In this document: piece after piece, positions 17,182 to 24,340 of the stretch
How the letters are laid out: every line of letters starts with the position of its first letter
Position numbering within the stretch: position 1 is the first letter of the stretch
From: Massilia aquatica
GTDB lineage: Bacteria > Pseudomonadota > Gammaproteobacteria > Burkholderiales > Burkholderiaceae_D
Assembly (NCBI RefSeq): GCF_011682045.1
Contig: NZ_VVIW01000037.1
Location: 1-48,109, forward strand
Direction: 5' to 3'
Length of the DNA: 48,109 nucleotides
Position numbers and translations under genes: made by a program
Notes under the pieces: model-generated
Told to the model about the DNA's origin: nothing
The model's input: only the letters and a program-made list of their open reading frames with translations
Databases searched by the model: none

Positions 17182-18992
17182 GCGCGGCGCGCCGTGCGCG
17201 CCTGGCCTGGGCGCCGCTGGCCGGCGTGGCGCTGGTGCTGGCCGCGGCGCTGCTGTTCTTCCAGTTCAAGACGCGCAGCGTCGACCTGGCGGCGTATGCC
17301 GGCGACCTGTCCCTGCTGAGCCAGATCAAGCAGCTCGACGCCCACTGGGAGCTGAGCGCCATGAAATCGCGGATTGGCCTGAACCAGACCTACGACCCGC
17401 TGGTCGACCCGGTGCCTGCGCTGCGCGCCCTGCCGCAGCAGTTGCGCATGCTGGCGGCGCGGCCCGAGATGGGCGCGGCGCAGCGCGCCGCCAGCATCGC
17501 CGCCTACCAGCGCGCGCTGCAGGCCAAGATCGGCCTGGTCGAGTCCTTCAAGTCGCACAATGCGGTGCTGCACAATTCGGTGGCTTTCCTGCCGCAAGCG
17601 GCGCGCGACATCGGCAGCGGCGGCGCCCGCCAGCGGCGCGCCGCCGCGCTGGCGTTCGAGATCCTGCTGGCGACCCTGATCCACCAGCAGGGCGGCAGCG
17701 CGGCGCCGGCCGCCGCCATCGAGGAAGCGCTGCTGCGCCTGGCGCGCATGCGCCCCCGGCTGGCGCCGGACAGCGCCCACAGCATCGACCTGTTCGCCAT
17801 GCATGTGCGCACCGTCTTGCGCGAACACGCGCTGGTCGGCGCGCTGCTCGAGCGCATCGTGCGCGCCCCGACCGCGCAACGGGTCGACGCCATCGGCGCG
17901 GCCGTCGGCGCCGGCCAGGCGCGCGCGGTGCAGCAACTGCAGCAGTACCGCTTCTACCTGCTGCTGTTCGCCGCCGCCCTGGTGGCGCTGCTGCTGTACG
18001 CAACCCTGCGCCTGGTGCTCAGCCACGCAACCATACGGCGCGGCAACGAGGCACTCCAGCATGCCAACGACCATCTCGAATCGCGCGTCAAGCTGCGCAC
18101 GGCCGAACTGGCCGAGGCGCAGCAGCGCCTGATCGAGGCGGCGCGCAAGGCCGGCATGGCCGAGGTGGCGACCAATGTGCTGCACAATGTCGGCAATGTG
18201 CTCAACAGCGTGTGCGTGTCGGCCGGCCTGGTCAGCCAGCAATTGCGCCATTCGCGCGGCGCCGGCCTGGACCAGGCGGTGGCCCTGATCCAGGCCCAGG
18301 GCGCGGGGCTGGGCGCGTTTCTCGAGCACGATGCCCGGGGGCGCTGCCTGCCGGCCTATCTGGCCAGCCTGGCCGGCGCCATCGGGGCCGAGCGCCGTAC
18401 CTTGCTGGAGGAGCTCGGCAGCATGGTGCGCTGGCTCGAGCACGTCAAGGAAATCGTCGCCACCCAGCAATCGTATGCCGGGGCGTCCTGCCTGGTCGAA
18501 CTGTGCCGCCCGGCCGAGCTGATCGGCGAGGCGATCGGCATGAGCGCCGCCGCGCTGGCGCACGCGCAGGTGGCGCTGGACACCGACTTCGAGGAGCTGC
18601 CGGCCGCCTTGCTGGACCGGCACCGGGTCTTGCAGATCCTGCTGAACCTGCTCAGCAACGCGCGCCAGGCGATGGCGGCGCCGCCGCCGCCGCCGCAACC
18701 CGGCCGCGTCGCCATCGCCGTGCGCCTGGGCGCGGCCGGTGCGCGCGCCCTGCGCATCGAGGTGGCCGACCACGGCACGGGCATCGCGGCGGCCGACCTG
18801 ACGCGCATCTTCGCCCATGGATTTACCACACGCAAGGACGGCCATGGCTTCGGCCTGCACAGCTGCGCTCTGGCCGCGCGCGAGATGGGCGGCCGTTTAA
18901 GCGTTCATAGCGCCGGCCCGGGCTGCGGCGCCACGTTCACCCTGGTCCTGCCGACCGACGGCCAGGCCCTGCCCGAGGAGGCCAGTACATGA
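17178..18992 (+). CDS. DAHL-type membrane sensor kinase with atypical HNVGN histidine box
   Basis: A 604-residue kinase. TM1 (about 10-30) is followed by a helical periplasmic domain starting QLDAHWELSAMKSRIGLNQ and YDPL, which resembles DAHL domains. TM2 is at about 255-278 (YLLLFAAALVALLLYATL). A coiled coil of about 50 residues leads to MAEVATNVLHNVGNVLNSV: the histidine sits in LHNVGN rather than the usual HExxNP. The ATPase half has LNLLSNARQAM, DHGTGI, FTTRKDGHGFGLHS and AAREMGG. This histidine-box variant is known in a subset of kinases, so autophosphorylation remains likely. Directly following a periplasmic peroxidase with an ATGA overlap, its helical sensor could read the state of that enzyme; this is a hypothesis. 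Confidence 0.9.
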   Translation: MSAARRARLAWAPLAGVALVLAAALLFFQFKTRSVDLAAYAGDLSLLSQIKQLDAHWELSAMKSRIGLNQTYDPLVDPVPALRALPQQLRMLAARPEMGAAQRAASIAAYQRALQAKIGLVESFKSHNAVLHNSVAFLPQAARDIGSGGARQRRAAALAFEILLATLIHQQGGSAAPAAAIEEALLRLARMRPRLAPDSAHSIDLFAMHVRTVLREHALVGALLERIVRAPTAQRVDAIGAAVGAGQARAVQQLQQYRFYLLLFAAALVALLLYATLRLVLSHATIRRGNEALQHANDHLESRVKLRTAELAEAQQRLIEAARKAGMAEVATNVLHNVGNVLNSVCVSAGLVSQQLRHSRGAGLDQAVALIQAQGAGLGAFLEHDARGRCLPAYLASLAGAIGAERRTLLEELGSMVRWLEHVKEIVATQQSYAGASCLVELCRPAELIGEAIGMSAAALAHAQVALDTDFEELPAALLDRHRVLQILLNLLSNARQAMAAPPPPPQPGRVAIAVRLGAAGARALRIEVADHGTGIAAADLTRIFAHGFTTRKDGHGFGLHSCALAAREMGGRLSVHSAGPGCGATFTLVLPTDGQALPEEAST

Positions 18993-20320
18993 GTTACGCG
19001 AATCGCCGCATCCTGTTGATCGACGACATGCCCTCGATCCATGAGGATTTCCGCAAGATCCTGGCGGCGCGCCCGGTCCTGTCCGAGCTGGACGCCATGG
19101 AAGCGCAGCTGTTCGGCAGCAGCAGCATGCCGGCGGCCGGCTTCGTGCTCGATTCGGCCTACCAGGGCGAGGAAGGGGTGGCGCTGGCGCGGCGCGCCTG
19201 CGCCGACGGCCTGCCGTATGGGCTGGCCTTCGTCGACATGCGCATGCCGCCCGGAATCGACGGCGCCGAGACCATTGCGCGCCTGTGGCAGCACGACCCG
19301 CAACTGCAGGTGGTCCTGTGCACCGCGTATTCCGACCACGCGTGGGACACCCTGCTGGCGCGGCTGGACGTGCGCGACCGCCTGCTGATCCTGAAAAAGC
19401 CGTTCGACGCCATCGAAGTGGTGCAGCTGGCGGCCATGCTGACGGCAAAGTGGTCGGCCACGCAGGCGGCGGCGTGCGAGTTGCGGCGGCTCGACGAGGC
19501 GGTGCGCGAGCGCACGGCGGCGCTCGACCGCGAAGTGGCCGCCCGCGCGCAGCTCGAAGGACGCCTGGCGCAAGCCGAAAAGCTGGCCAGCATCGGCCGC
19601 CTGGCCGCCGGGGTGGCGCACGAGATCAATAATCCGCTTGGCTTCCTGAGCTCGAACCTGCAAACGCTCGAGCGCTATGTGGGCGCCCTGCTGGCGCGCT
19701 CCGAGGGCGCTCCCGGCGCCGCCGATGGCGCCGAACTGGGCTACATGAAAGACGACTTGCCGGCCCTGATGGCCGAGTCGCGCGCCGGGCTGGCGCGGGT
19801 GGCCCGGATCGTCAAAGGCTTGCGCGACTTTTCTCCCGAGGAGACGGGGCAGGAATGGACGCGCGCCGATGTGCGCGTCTGCCTGGAGGCGACCTTGACG
19901 GTGCTGGGGGCGCGCATCGGCCAGGCCATCGCCGTCGAGCGCAGCTACGGGGTGCTGCCCGACATTGACTGCCGTCCGGCGCAGCTCAACCAGGTGTTCA
20001 TGAGCCTGTTGAGCAATGCGCTCGATGCGATCGGCGCGGTCGCCGGCACGCTGGCCATCCGCGCCGGCAGCGCGGACGGCCAGGTCTGGATCGAAGTCGA
20101 GGACAGCGGCTGCGGCATCGGGGCGCAGCACCTGCCGCTCATTTTCGACCCCTTCTTTACCACCAAGCGCATCGGCCAGGGCATGGGACTGGGCTTGTCG
20201 CAGGTGTACGGCATCGTCCAGGCACACCAGGGCAGCATTGCGGCCAGCTCGGGCGAGGGGCGCGGCGCCATGGTGCGCGTGGTGCTGCCGGTGCGCCAGG
20301 CCGCGCCGCTGCGCGCATGA
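18989..20320 (+). CDS. Receiver-histidine kinase hybrid (REC-HisKA-HATPase)
   Basis: Last gene of the signalling operon, 443 residues, soluble. The N-terminal receiver has LLIDDMPSIHEDFRKIL, AFVDMRMPPGIDG (phosphoacceptor Asp), CTAYSD and LILKKPFD. A coiled coil (about 165-200) leads to KLASIGRLAAGVAHEINNPLG with the phosphorylated His. The ATPase domain has MSLLSNALDAI, DSGCGI, FDPFFTTKR and GMGLGLSQ. The REC-first order suggests its kinase activity is switched by phosphorylation from an upstream kinase, probably the DAHL kinase whose stop it overlaps. No output domain is present, so it must pass phosphate on to another receiver. Confidence 0.93.
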   Translation: MSYANRRILLIDDMPSIHEDFRKILAARPVLSELDAMEAQLFGSSSMPAAGFVLDSAYQGEEGVALARRACADGLPYGLAFVDMRMPPGIDGAETIARLWQHDPQLQVVLCTAYSDHAWDTLLARLDVRDRLLILKKPFDAIEVVQLAAMLTAKWSATQAAACELRRLDEAVRERTAALDREVAARAQLEGRLAQAEKLASIGRLAAGVAHEINNPLGFLSSNLQTLERYVGALLARSEGAPGAADGAELGYMKDDLPALMAESRAGLARVARIVKGLRDFSPEETGQEWTRADVRVCLEATLTVLGARIGQAIAVERSYGVLPDIDCRPAQLNQVFMSLLSNALDAIGAVAGTLAIRAGSADGQVWIEVEDSGCGIGAQHLPLIFDPFFTTKRIGQGMGLGLSQVYGIVQAHQGSIAASSGEGRGAMVRVVLPVRQAAPLRA

Positions 20321-20409
20321 GGGCGGCCCTGTTTTACCGGCATGCGGCGTTTACGCGACATTCTTCTCATGTTTTTTTGTTAAGCTGATGGTTCTATCAG
20401 GAGACCACC

Positions 20410-20952
20410 ATGCTCAAACCATCGTTACTGATTGCCGCCGCCTTGCTGGCGGGCAGTGCCCAGGCTGGCTCAACCCTCAGCCAGTTTACCTATACCGGTT
20501 TCTTCCACGAAGAAGCGGGGCAATTCCTGCCGAATGCGCACATAGACGGCTATTTTGAAACCGAAGACTTGAACGGCAATGGGGTCCTGGAACGCAGCGA
20601 GGTGTCGTCGTTCGTGCTCAACGGCCAGCAATATGTCGGCGGCTGCGGCCCGGAAGTGTTCCTGTGCGGGCTGTTCGACTTTTCCTATACCCCGGGCGCG
20701 GCGCTCAGTTTCAACAGCGCCTGGAGCACCGATCCCTGGAACGAGGCTGGCGTGGCGGGCGGCGAGGCGCTCAGCGGGGTCGAGGTCAAGGAGTACTCCT
20801 ACTGGATGGGCAACGCGGCGTCGTATACCTTGCGCTGGACCGGGGACACCCTGTTCACCATCTCGCCGGTGCCCGAGCCGGCCACCTGCGCCATGCTGGC
20901 GCTGGGGCTCGGGGTGCTGGCCCTGGGCCACCGGCGCCGGCGTATTGTGTAG
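20410..20952 (+). CDS. PEP-CTERM sorted exported protein with an EF-hand-like loop
   Basis: A 180-residue secreted protein. The signal peptide (MLKPSLLIAAALLAGSAQA) is cleaved after AQA. The mature part is rich in aromatic residues and Gly. DLNGNGVLERSE (about residues 55-66) matches the spacing of a calcium-binding EF-hand loop. The C-terminus is the PEP-CTERM tag: VPEPATCAM, a hydrophobic helix of about 16 residues, then HRRRRIV. Such tags are recognised by exosortase (EpsH/XrtA-type) in exopolysaccharide-producing bacteria; no exosortase is in the window. The ATG follows AGGAG at 20399-20403. It reads in the same direction as the signalling operon but 89 bases later, with its own AT-rich upstream region. 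Confidence 0.93.
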   Translation: MLKPSLLIAAALLAGSAQAGSTLSQFTYTGFFHEEAGQFLPNAHIDGYFETEDLNGNGVLERSEVSSFVLNGQQYVGGCGPEVFLCGLFDFSYTPGAALSFNSAWSTDPWNEAGVAGGEALSGVEVKEYSYWMGNAASYTLRWTGDTLFTISPVPEPATCAMLALGLGVLALGHRRRRIV

Positions 20953-21012
20953 AAATATATATTGCATGATGGCAATTTCTGTATTGCCACCTCATTCACC
21001 AGTGCCTTGCTC

Positions 21013-21046
21013 ATGATTGCTGAATAGAATTTTATTCAACAATCAT
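21013..21046. repeat. Strong AT-rich inverted repeat (13 of 14 bp, 6-nt loop)
   Basis: ATGATTGCTGAATA (21013-21026) and TATTCAACAATCAT (21033-21046) pair with one mismatch around GAATTT. It lies 60 bases after the PEP-CTERM gene and just before the DUF4347-like fragment. It is far more AT-rich than its surroundings. It could be a terminator lacking a U run, an operator, or the end of a lost mobile element. Confidence 0.6.
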
Positions 21047-21058
21047 GACCACGGGCTC

Positions 21059-21224
21059 ATGAAATTTTCCAAAAGAAACATATCGTCTTCATCGACAGCG
21101 CCGTGGAAGACCGGACCATGTTGAGCGAGGCGCTGCGTCAGCGCGCCCGGATTGTGGTGTTGCCGGCGCAGTGCGATGGACTGGCGCAGATCGCGCTGCT
21201 GCTGGGCGGCCAGCCGCGCATGGC
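21059..21224 (+). pseudogene. Fragment of a DUF4347-like N-terminal domain, broken
   Basis: In the frame of base 21061 the sequence reads HIVFIDSAVEDRTM, then ALRQRARIVVLPAQCDGLAQ and IALLLGGQPRM. This resembles the start of DUF4347 domains (VFIDS followed by a VVLxxxxDGxxQ segment), which sit at the front of very large surface or cadherin-repeat proteins. It is broken in two ways. No start codon is in frame: a TGA lies at 21046-21048, and the nearest ATG, 21059, is in another frame. After about base 21224 the frame runs into sequence that is antisense to a tetR remnant, then stops at 21280-21282. The identification is from memory of the family and is moderate. Confidence 0.5.
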
Positions 21225-21625
21225 TTGCCCAGCGTCAGATAGCCCATCACCGCGTCGACGATCGCGCTTTCGATCGCGTTGATGGCGAAGCGGGGCGGAT
21301 CGATCACGGCCGCGTGCACCATCGACTCGATGATGTGAAGCATGACCCAGGTCGCCAGGTCCAGGTCTTGCGGGGTGATCGCGGCGCGCCAGTCATCGAG
21401 CAGCGTGCGCACGCGCTGGAAGATGCCCCGGTCGGGCTCGCTCTCCGACCGGGGCGCGTCGAAGAAGGGGAATTCCAGGCCGGCCTTGTCGGCGATCAGG
21501 TTGGTGTTGGTGCCGGCATAGCCATGTTCGGCGAAAACGCGAGCCGTCGCCTCGAGTATCGTCTCCACGGTGTGTTTGGAGCGCGCCTGGCGCGGCTCTT
21601 TCCTTGGGCGGGGAATCGCTGGCAT
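21089..21625 (-). pseudogene. TetR family regulator remnant with internal deletion
   Basis: The N-terminus is a TetR helix-turn-helix start: TVETILEATARVFAEHGYAG, then TNLIADKAG. In intact relatives the recognition helix and the YQYF segment follow here; instead the frame jumps to LEFPFFDAPRSESEPDRGIF, a piece from the ligand-binding domain. It continues through DLDLATWVMLHIIESMVHAA and AIVDAVMGYLTLGKP, the usual C-terminal helices. Past base ~21225 the frame reads antisense into the DUF4347-like fragment, giving an Arg/Pro/Ser tail. Without its recognition helix it cannot bind DNA normally. It is divergent from an MFS transporter, the usual layout of a regulator and its target, so that transporter may now be unregulated. 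Confidence 0.75.
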
Positions 21626-21684
21626 GAGCGATGTCTAATGCGAGTTTTCAGCATGAGCCACGGATTTTATAATTTGTTCCAATT

Positions 21685-21737
21685 GCGAGCAAATACTCGC
21701 CTTTATTTAAAACGCTTTTATCCATGCAATAAAAGCG
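21685..21737. promoter_or_regulatory. Two inverted repeats in the tetR/MFS divergent region
   Basis: GCGAG-CAAATA-CTCGC (21685-21700) and CGCTTTTAT-7 nt-ATAAAAGCG (21713-21737). Both lie in the AT-rich gap between the tetR remnant and the MFS gene, where TetR operators are expected. The assignment as operators is inferred from position and symmetry. Confidence 0.4.
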
Positions 21738-21835
21738 GAGAAACGAGAAGCCGCTACCCGATATGGGTAAATCGCCTCGATGATGAATAACTGGACATTT
21801 CAACCTGGTAATAAACGCCCGATGAAAAAATATAC

Positions 21836-23050
21836 ATGACTTCCCACAAGCCAACAGCAAGCTCTCCCCCGGCAATCACCGGCGCGGGCCAGCAAAGCGT
21901 CCTGCAACAACTAGCGCCGATCGTACTGGCCGTGTTTGTCAGCTTCATGACGATCGGCATCGCCCTGCCCGTGCTGCCCCTGCACGTGCACGGCCAGCTC
22001 GGCATGAGCACCCTGATGGTCGGCATGGTCGCCGGCGCCCAATTCGCGGCCGCGCTGCTCACGCGCGCGTGGGCCGGCGCCCTGTCCGATACGCGCGGTT
22101 CGAAATGCGCGGTGATGACCGGTTTCGGGATCGGCATCGCCTCCGCCCTGGTCTATTTCCTCTCGCTGTATTGGGTGGACCAGCCGCAGTTATCGGTCGC
22201 CGTGCTGATCGTCGGGCGTGTCCTGCTCGGCTGCGCCGAAAGCCTGATCGTCACCGGCGCCCTGAGCTGGGGCGTCGGCCTGGTCGGCCCCCAGCGCGCC
22301 GGCAAGGTCATGGCCTGGGTCGGCATCGCCATGTACGGCGCCTACGCCGCCGGCGCGCCGGCCGGCATGGCGATCTACAAGGCCTGTGGCTTCAGCGGCA
22401 TCGCCGCGGCCGGCATGATTGCGCCGCTGCTGGCCATGATCATGCTGTTCAAGGTGGACGCCATCGCGCCCGGCAAGCTGCGCCGCGTTCCGTTCTACAA
22501 GGTGCTCGGCATGGTCTGGCTGCCCGGCGCCGGACTGGCGCTGTCGAGCGTCGGCTTCGGCGTGATCACGGCCTTCGTGTCGCTCTTGTTCGCGACCAGG
22601 CAATGGGGCAGCCCGGCGCTGGCCTTCACCGCGTTCGGCGTCGGGTTCATCGGGGCCCGCCTGCTGTTCGGCCACCTGCCGGACAAGATCGGCGGCGCCA
22701 AGGTCGCCCTGGTATGCGTGCTGATCGAAGTGCTCGGCCAGGCCTTCATCTGGCGCGCCGAAACCCCGCTGCTGGCCTGCCTGGGCGCGGCCCTGACCGG
22801 TTTCGGCTATTCGCTGGCCTTTCCCGGCTTCGGCGTCGAGGCGGTCAGGCGCACCCCGCCCCAGAGCCGCGGCGCGGCGATGGGTGCGTACGTGGCCTTC
22901 CTCGACATTTCGCTGGCCATCACCGGCCCGCTGGCCGGCGCGCTGGCCAACGTGGCCGGCATCAGCGCGGTCTACCTGGCCGGCGCCGCCTGCGTCGGGC
23001 TGGCCGCGCTGGTCGCCATGCGCCTGCTGGCGCCGGCGCCGGCGTCCTGA
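21836..23050 (+). CDS. MFS transporter, YhhS/YfcJ-like
   Basis: Twelve-helix major facilitator of 404 residues with a 25-residue cytoplasmic leader. TM1 reads VLAVFVSFMTIGIALPVLPL; the loop 2-3 motif appears as GALSDTRGSK; the central loop is short (FKVDAIAPGKLRRVPFYK); the second half starts with VLGMVWLPGAGLALSSVGFG and ends with a hydrophobic helix. The overall pattern agrees with the YhhS/YfcJ group, which includes sugar and drug exporters; the substrate cannot be read from sequence. No normal ribosome site precedes ATG 21836. Instead a five-codon frame, MKKYT, starts at 21822 and ends in TGA overlapping this ATG, so coupling to a leader peptide is possible. Confidence 0.88.
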   Translation: MTSHKPTASSPPAITGAGQQSVLQQLAPIVLAVFVSFMTIGIALPVLPLHVHGQLGMSTLMVGMVAGAQFAAALLTRAWAGALSDTRGSKCAVMTGFGIGIASALVYFLSLYWVDQPQLSVAVLIVGRVLLGCAESLIVTGALSWGVGLVGPQRAGKVMAWVGIAMYGAYAAGAPAGMAIYKACGFSGIAAAGMIAPLLAMIMLFKVDAIAPGKLRRVPFYKVLGMVWLPGAGLALSSVGFGVITAFVSLLFATRQWGSPALAFTAFGVGFIGARLLFGHLPDKIGGAKVALVCVLIEVLGQAFIWRAETPLLACLGAALTGFGYSLAFPGFGVEAVRRTPPQSRGAAMGAYVAFLDISLAITGPLAGALANVAGISAVYLAGAACVGLAALVAMRLLAPAPAS

Positions 23051-23094
23051 ATGCCGGGGGCGCCAAATTGACAGGGCTGCCGCCCGGCCCGCCA

Positions 23095-23114
23095 GGGCGC
23101 GGCCGGCCGCGCCC
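23095..23114. terminator. GC palindrome between convergent MFS and ribB genes
   Basis: GGGCGCGGCC followed directly by its perfect complement, 45 bases after the MFS stop and 16 bases past the ribB stop on the other strand. No T run follows on either strand, so it is a likely but not proven bidirectional terminator. Confidence 0.4.
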
Positions 23115-23129
23115 CGGGGGGGGAACGGA

Positions 23130-23801
23130 TCAGGCCGGCGTGGCCATGTTACCGATGTGTACGGCCAGCTCATCGATCGTCAGCTGCACCAGGTCGTGCG
23201 ACGCCGCGTACAGTTCGATCTGTGCGCCCTTGGCCATGCTGCCGTCGGCGTTCATCAGTTCGCACAGCACGGCTGCCGGTTTCAGGCCGGCCAGGCGCAT
23301 CAGGTCGACCGAGCCTTCGGTATGGCCGCGCCGCTGCAGCACGCCGCCCGCCGCCGCCCGCAGCGGGAACACATGGCCCGGGCGCGCCAGGTCGTCCGGG
23401 CGCGCGTGGTCGGCGATGGCGGCTTTGATCGTGGTGACGCGGTCGGCCGCCGACACGCCGGTGGTGACGCCGTGGCGGGCCTCGATCGTGACGGTGAAGG
23501 CGGTGCCGTGGCGGCTGCCGTTGTTCTCGACCATGGCCGGCAGTTCCAGCTGCCGCAGGCGCTCGTCGGTCAGGCACAGGCAGACGATGCCGCTGCAGTC
23601 GCGGATCAGGCGGGCCATGCTCTCGGTCGAGATTTTTTCCGCCGCGACGATCAGGTCGGCTTCATTCTCGCGATGGAAATCGTCCATCAGCAGCACGGGG
23701 CGGCCCGCGCGCAAATCGGCCAGCGCGCGCGCCAGCCGCTCCGGAAACGGCGCCAGGCCCTCGGGTACATAAGGTGGGTTTAATTCAGCAGGTAAAAACA
23801 T
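23130..23801 (-). CDS. ribB: 3,4-dihydroxy-2-butanone 4-phosphate synthase
   Basis: Makes the four-carbon precursor of riboflavin from ribulose 5-phosphate, releasing formate, in the cytoplasm. The 223-residue protein is a stand-alone RibB without a fused RibA domain. Family motifs are clear: [20 protein letters not shown] (metal and substrate loop with Asp and Glu), [43 protein letters not shown] and [11 protein letters not shown], ending [13 protein letters not shown]. The start at 23801 is favoured over an upstream in-frame ATG, which would lie in the leader RNA; a GGAG is 12 bases upstream. An FMN riboswitch lies 113 bases upstream. No other rib gene is nearby, so this is a monocistronic, riboswitch-controlled copy. 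Confidence 0.96.
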   Translation of the reverse strand: MFLPAELNPPYVPEGLAPFPERLARALADLRAGRPVLLMDDFHRENEADLIVAAEKISTESMARLIRDCSGIVCLCLTDERLRQLELPAMVENNGSRHGTAFTVTIEARHGVTTGVSAADRVTTIKAAIADHARPDDLARPGHVFPLRAAAGGVLQRRGHTEGSVDLMRLAGLKPAAVLCELMNADGSMAKGAQIELYAASHDLVQLTIDELAVHIGNMATPA

Positions 23802-23913
23802 GAGAAACGCTCCGCATATGAAGATTGCAAAAGACGTTACAGGGGATTGGAATAGCCAGACGCAAGCGGCGCAGGCGCGTTCAAGGAACGCGCTGCGCAT
23901 ACCAAGCATGGCA

Positions 23914-24080
23914 CATCGTCTTTCATCCGGACTATGACCGTCGGCCCTGGAATCACACCAGATCTGCTGACCCTGTTCTTTGAAAATGCGACCGAACAGG
24001 CGCTCGCGGGCTGATCCGGCCCATCGTGTGATGAACCGGTTTTACCGCCGGTGGGGAATTGCACCCCGCCCTGAAGACGT
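23914..24080 (-). promoter_or_regulatory. FMN riboswitch (RFN element) upstream of ribB
   Basis: Read on the minus strand, the conserved blocks appear in order: CTTCAGGGCGGGGTG, AATTCCCCACCGGCGGT, then AGCCCGCGAGC, GGTGTGATTCCAGGGCCGAC, GGTCATAGTCCGGATGAAAG and a closing GACGATG. These match the FMN aptamer. Binding of FMN would lower ribB expression; the 113-base gap to ribB holds the expression platform, but I did not resolve whether it acts on transcription or translation. Confidence 0.95.
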
Positions 24081-24108
24081 GCTAACTACCGGTGATTCCG
24101 GCACGGCA

Positions 24109-24114
24109 ATTATA
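24109..24114 (-). promoter_or_regulatory. Probable -10 element for the riboswitch-ribB transcript
   Basis: The minus strand reads TATAAT, an exact sigma-70 -10 box, about 30 bases before the aptamer. The -35 region is poor. Bases 24115-24340 between this and the CorA gene hold no gene I can support. Confidence 0.6.
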
Positions 24115-24340
24115 CGCAGTTCGACGGTTTTGCGTGCCTGACCAGGCTGTTCATGGCGACGATGCGCGCGCTGGAATGCGAGTCGTGGGGCGCGTTTCAG
24201 CGACGCTTGCGCGCGCCTTCCGGCCAGCCGCAACCGATATGAAATGCGAGCCGGCCGCCGCGTTTTATTGTTGTTTTTGGCGCGCATAGCGGTTCTGCGA
24301 AGCCTGACCGCGTGCTTTCGCAGCGCCGCGCCGCGGGTGC

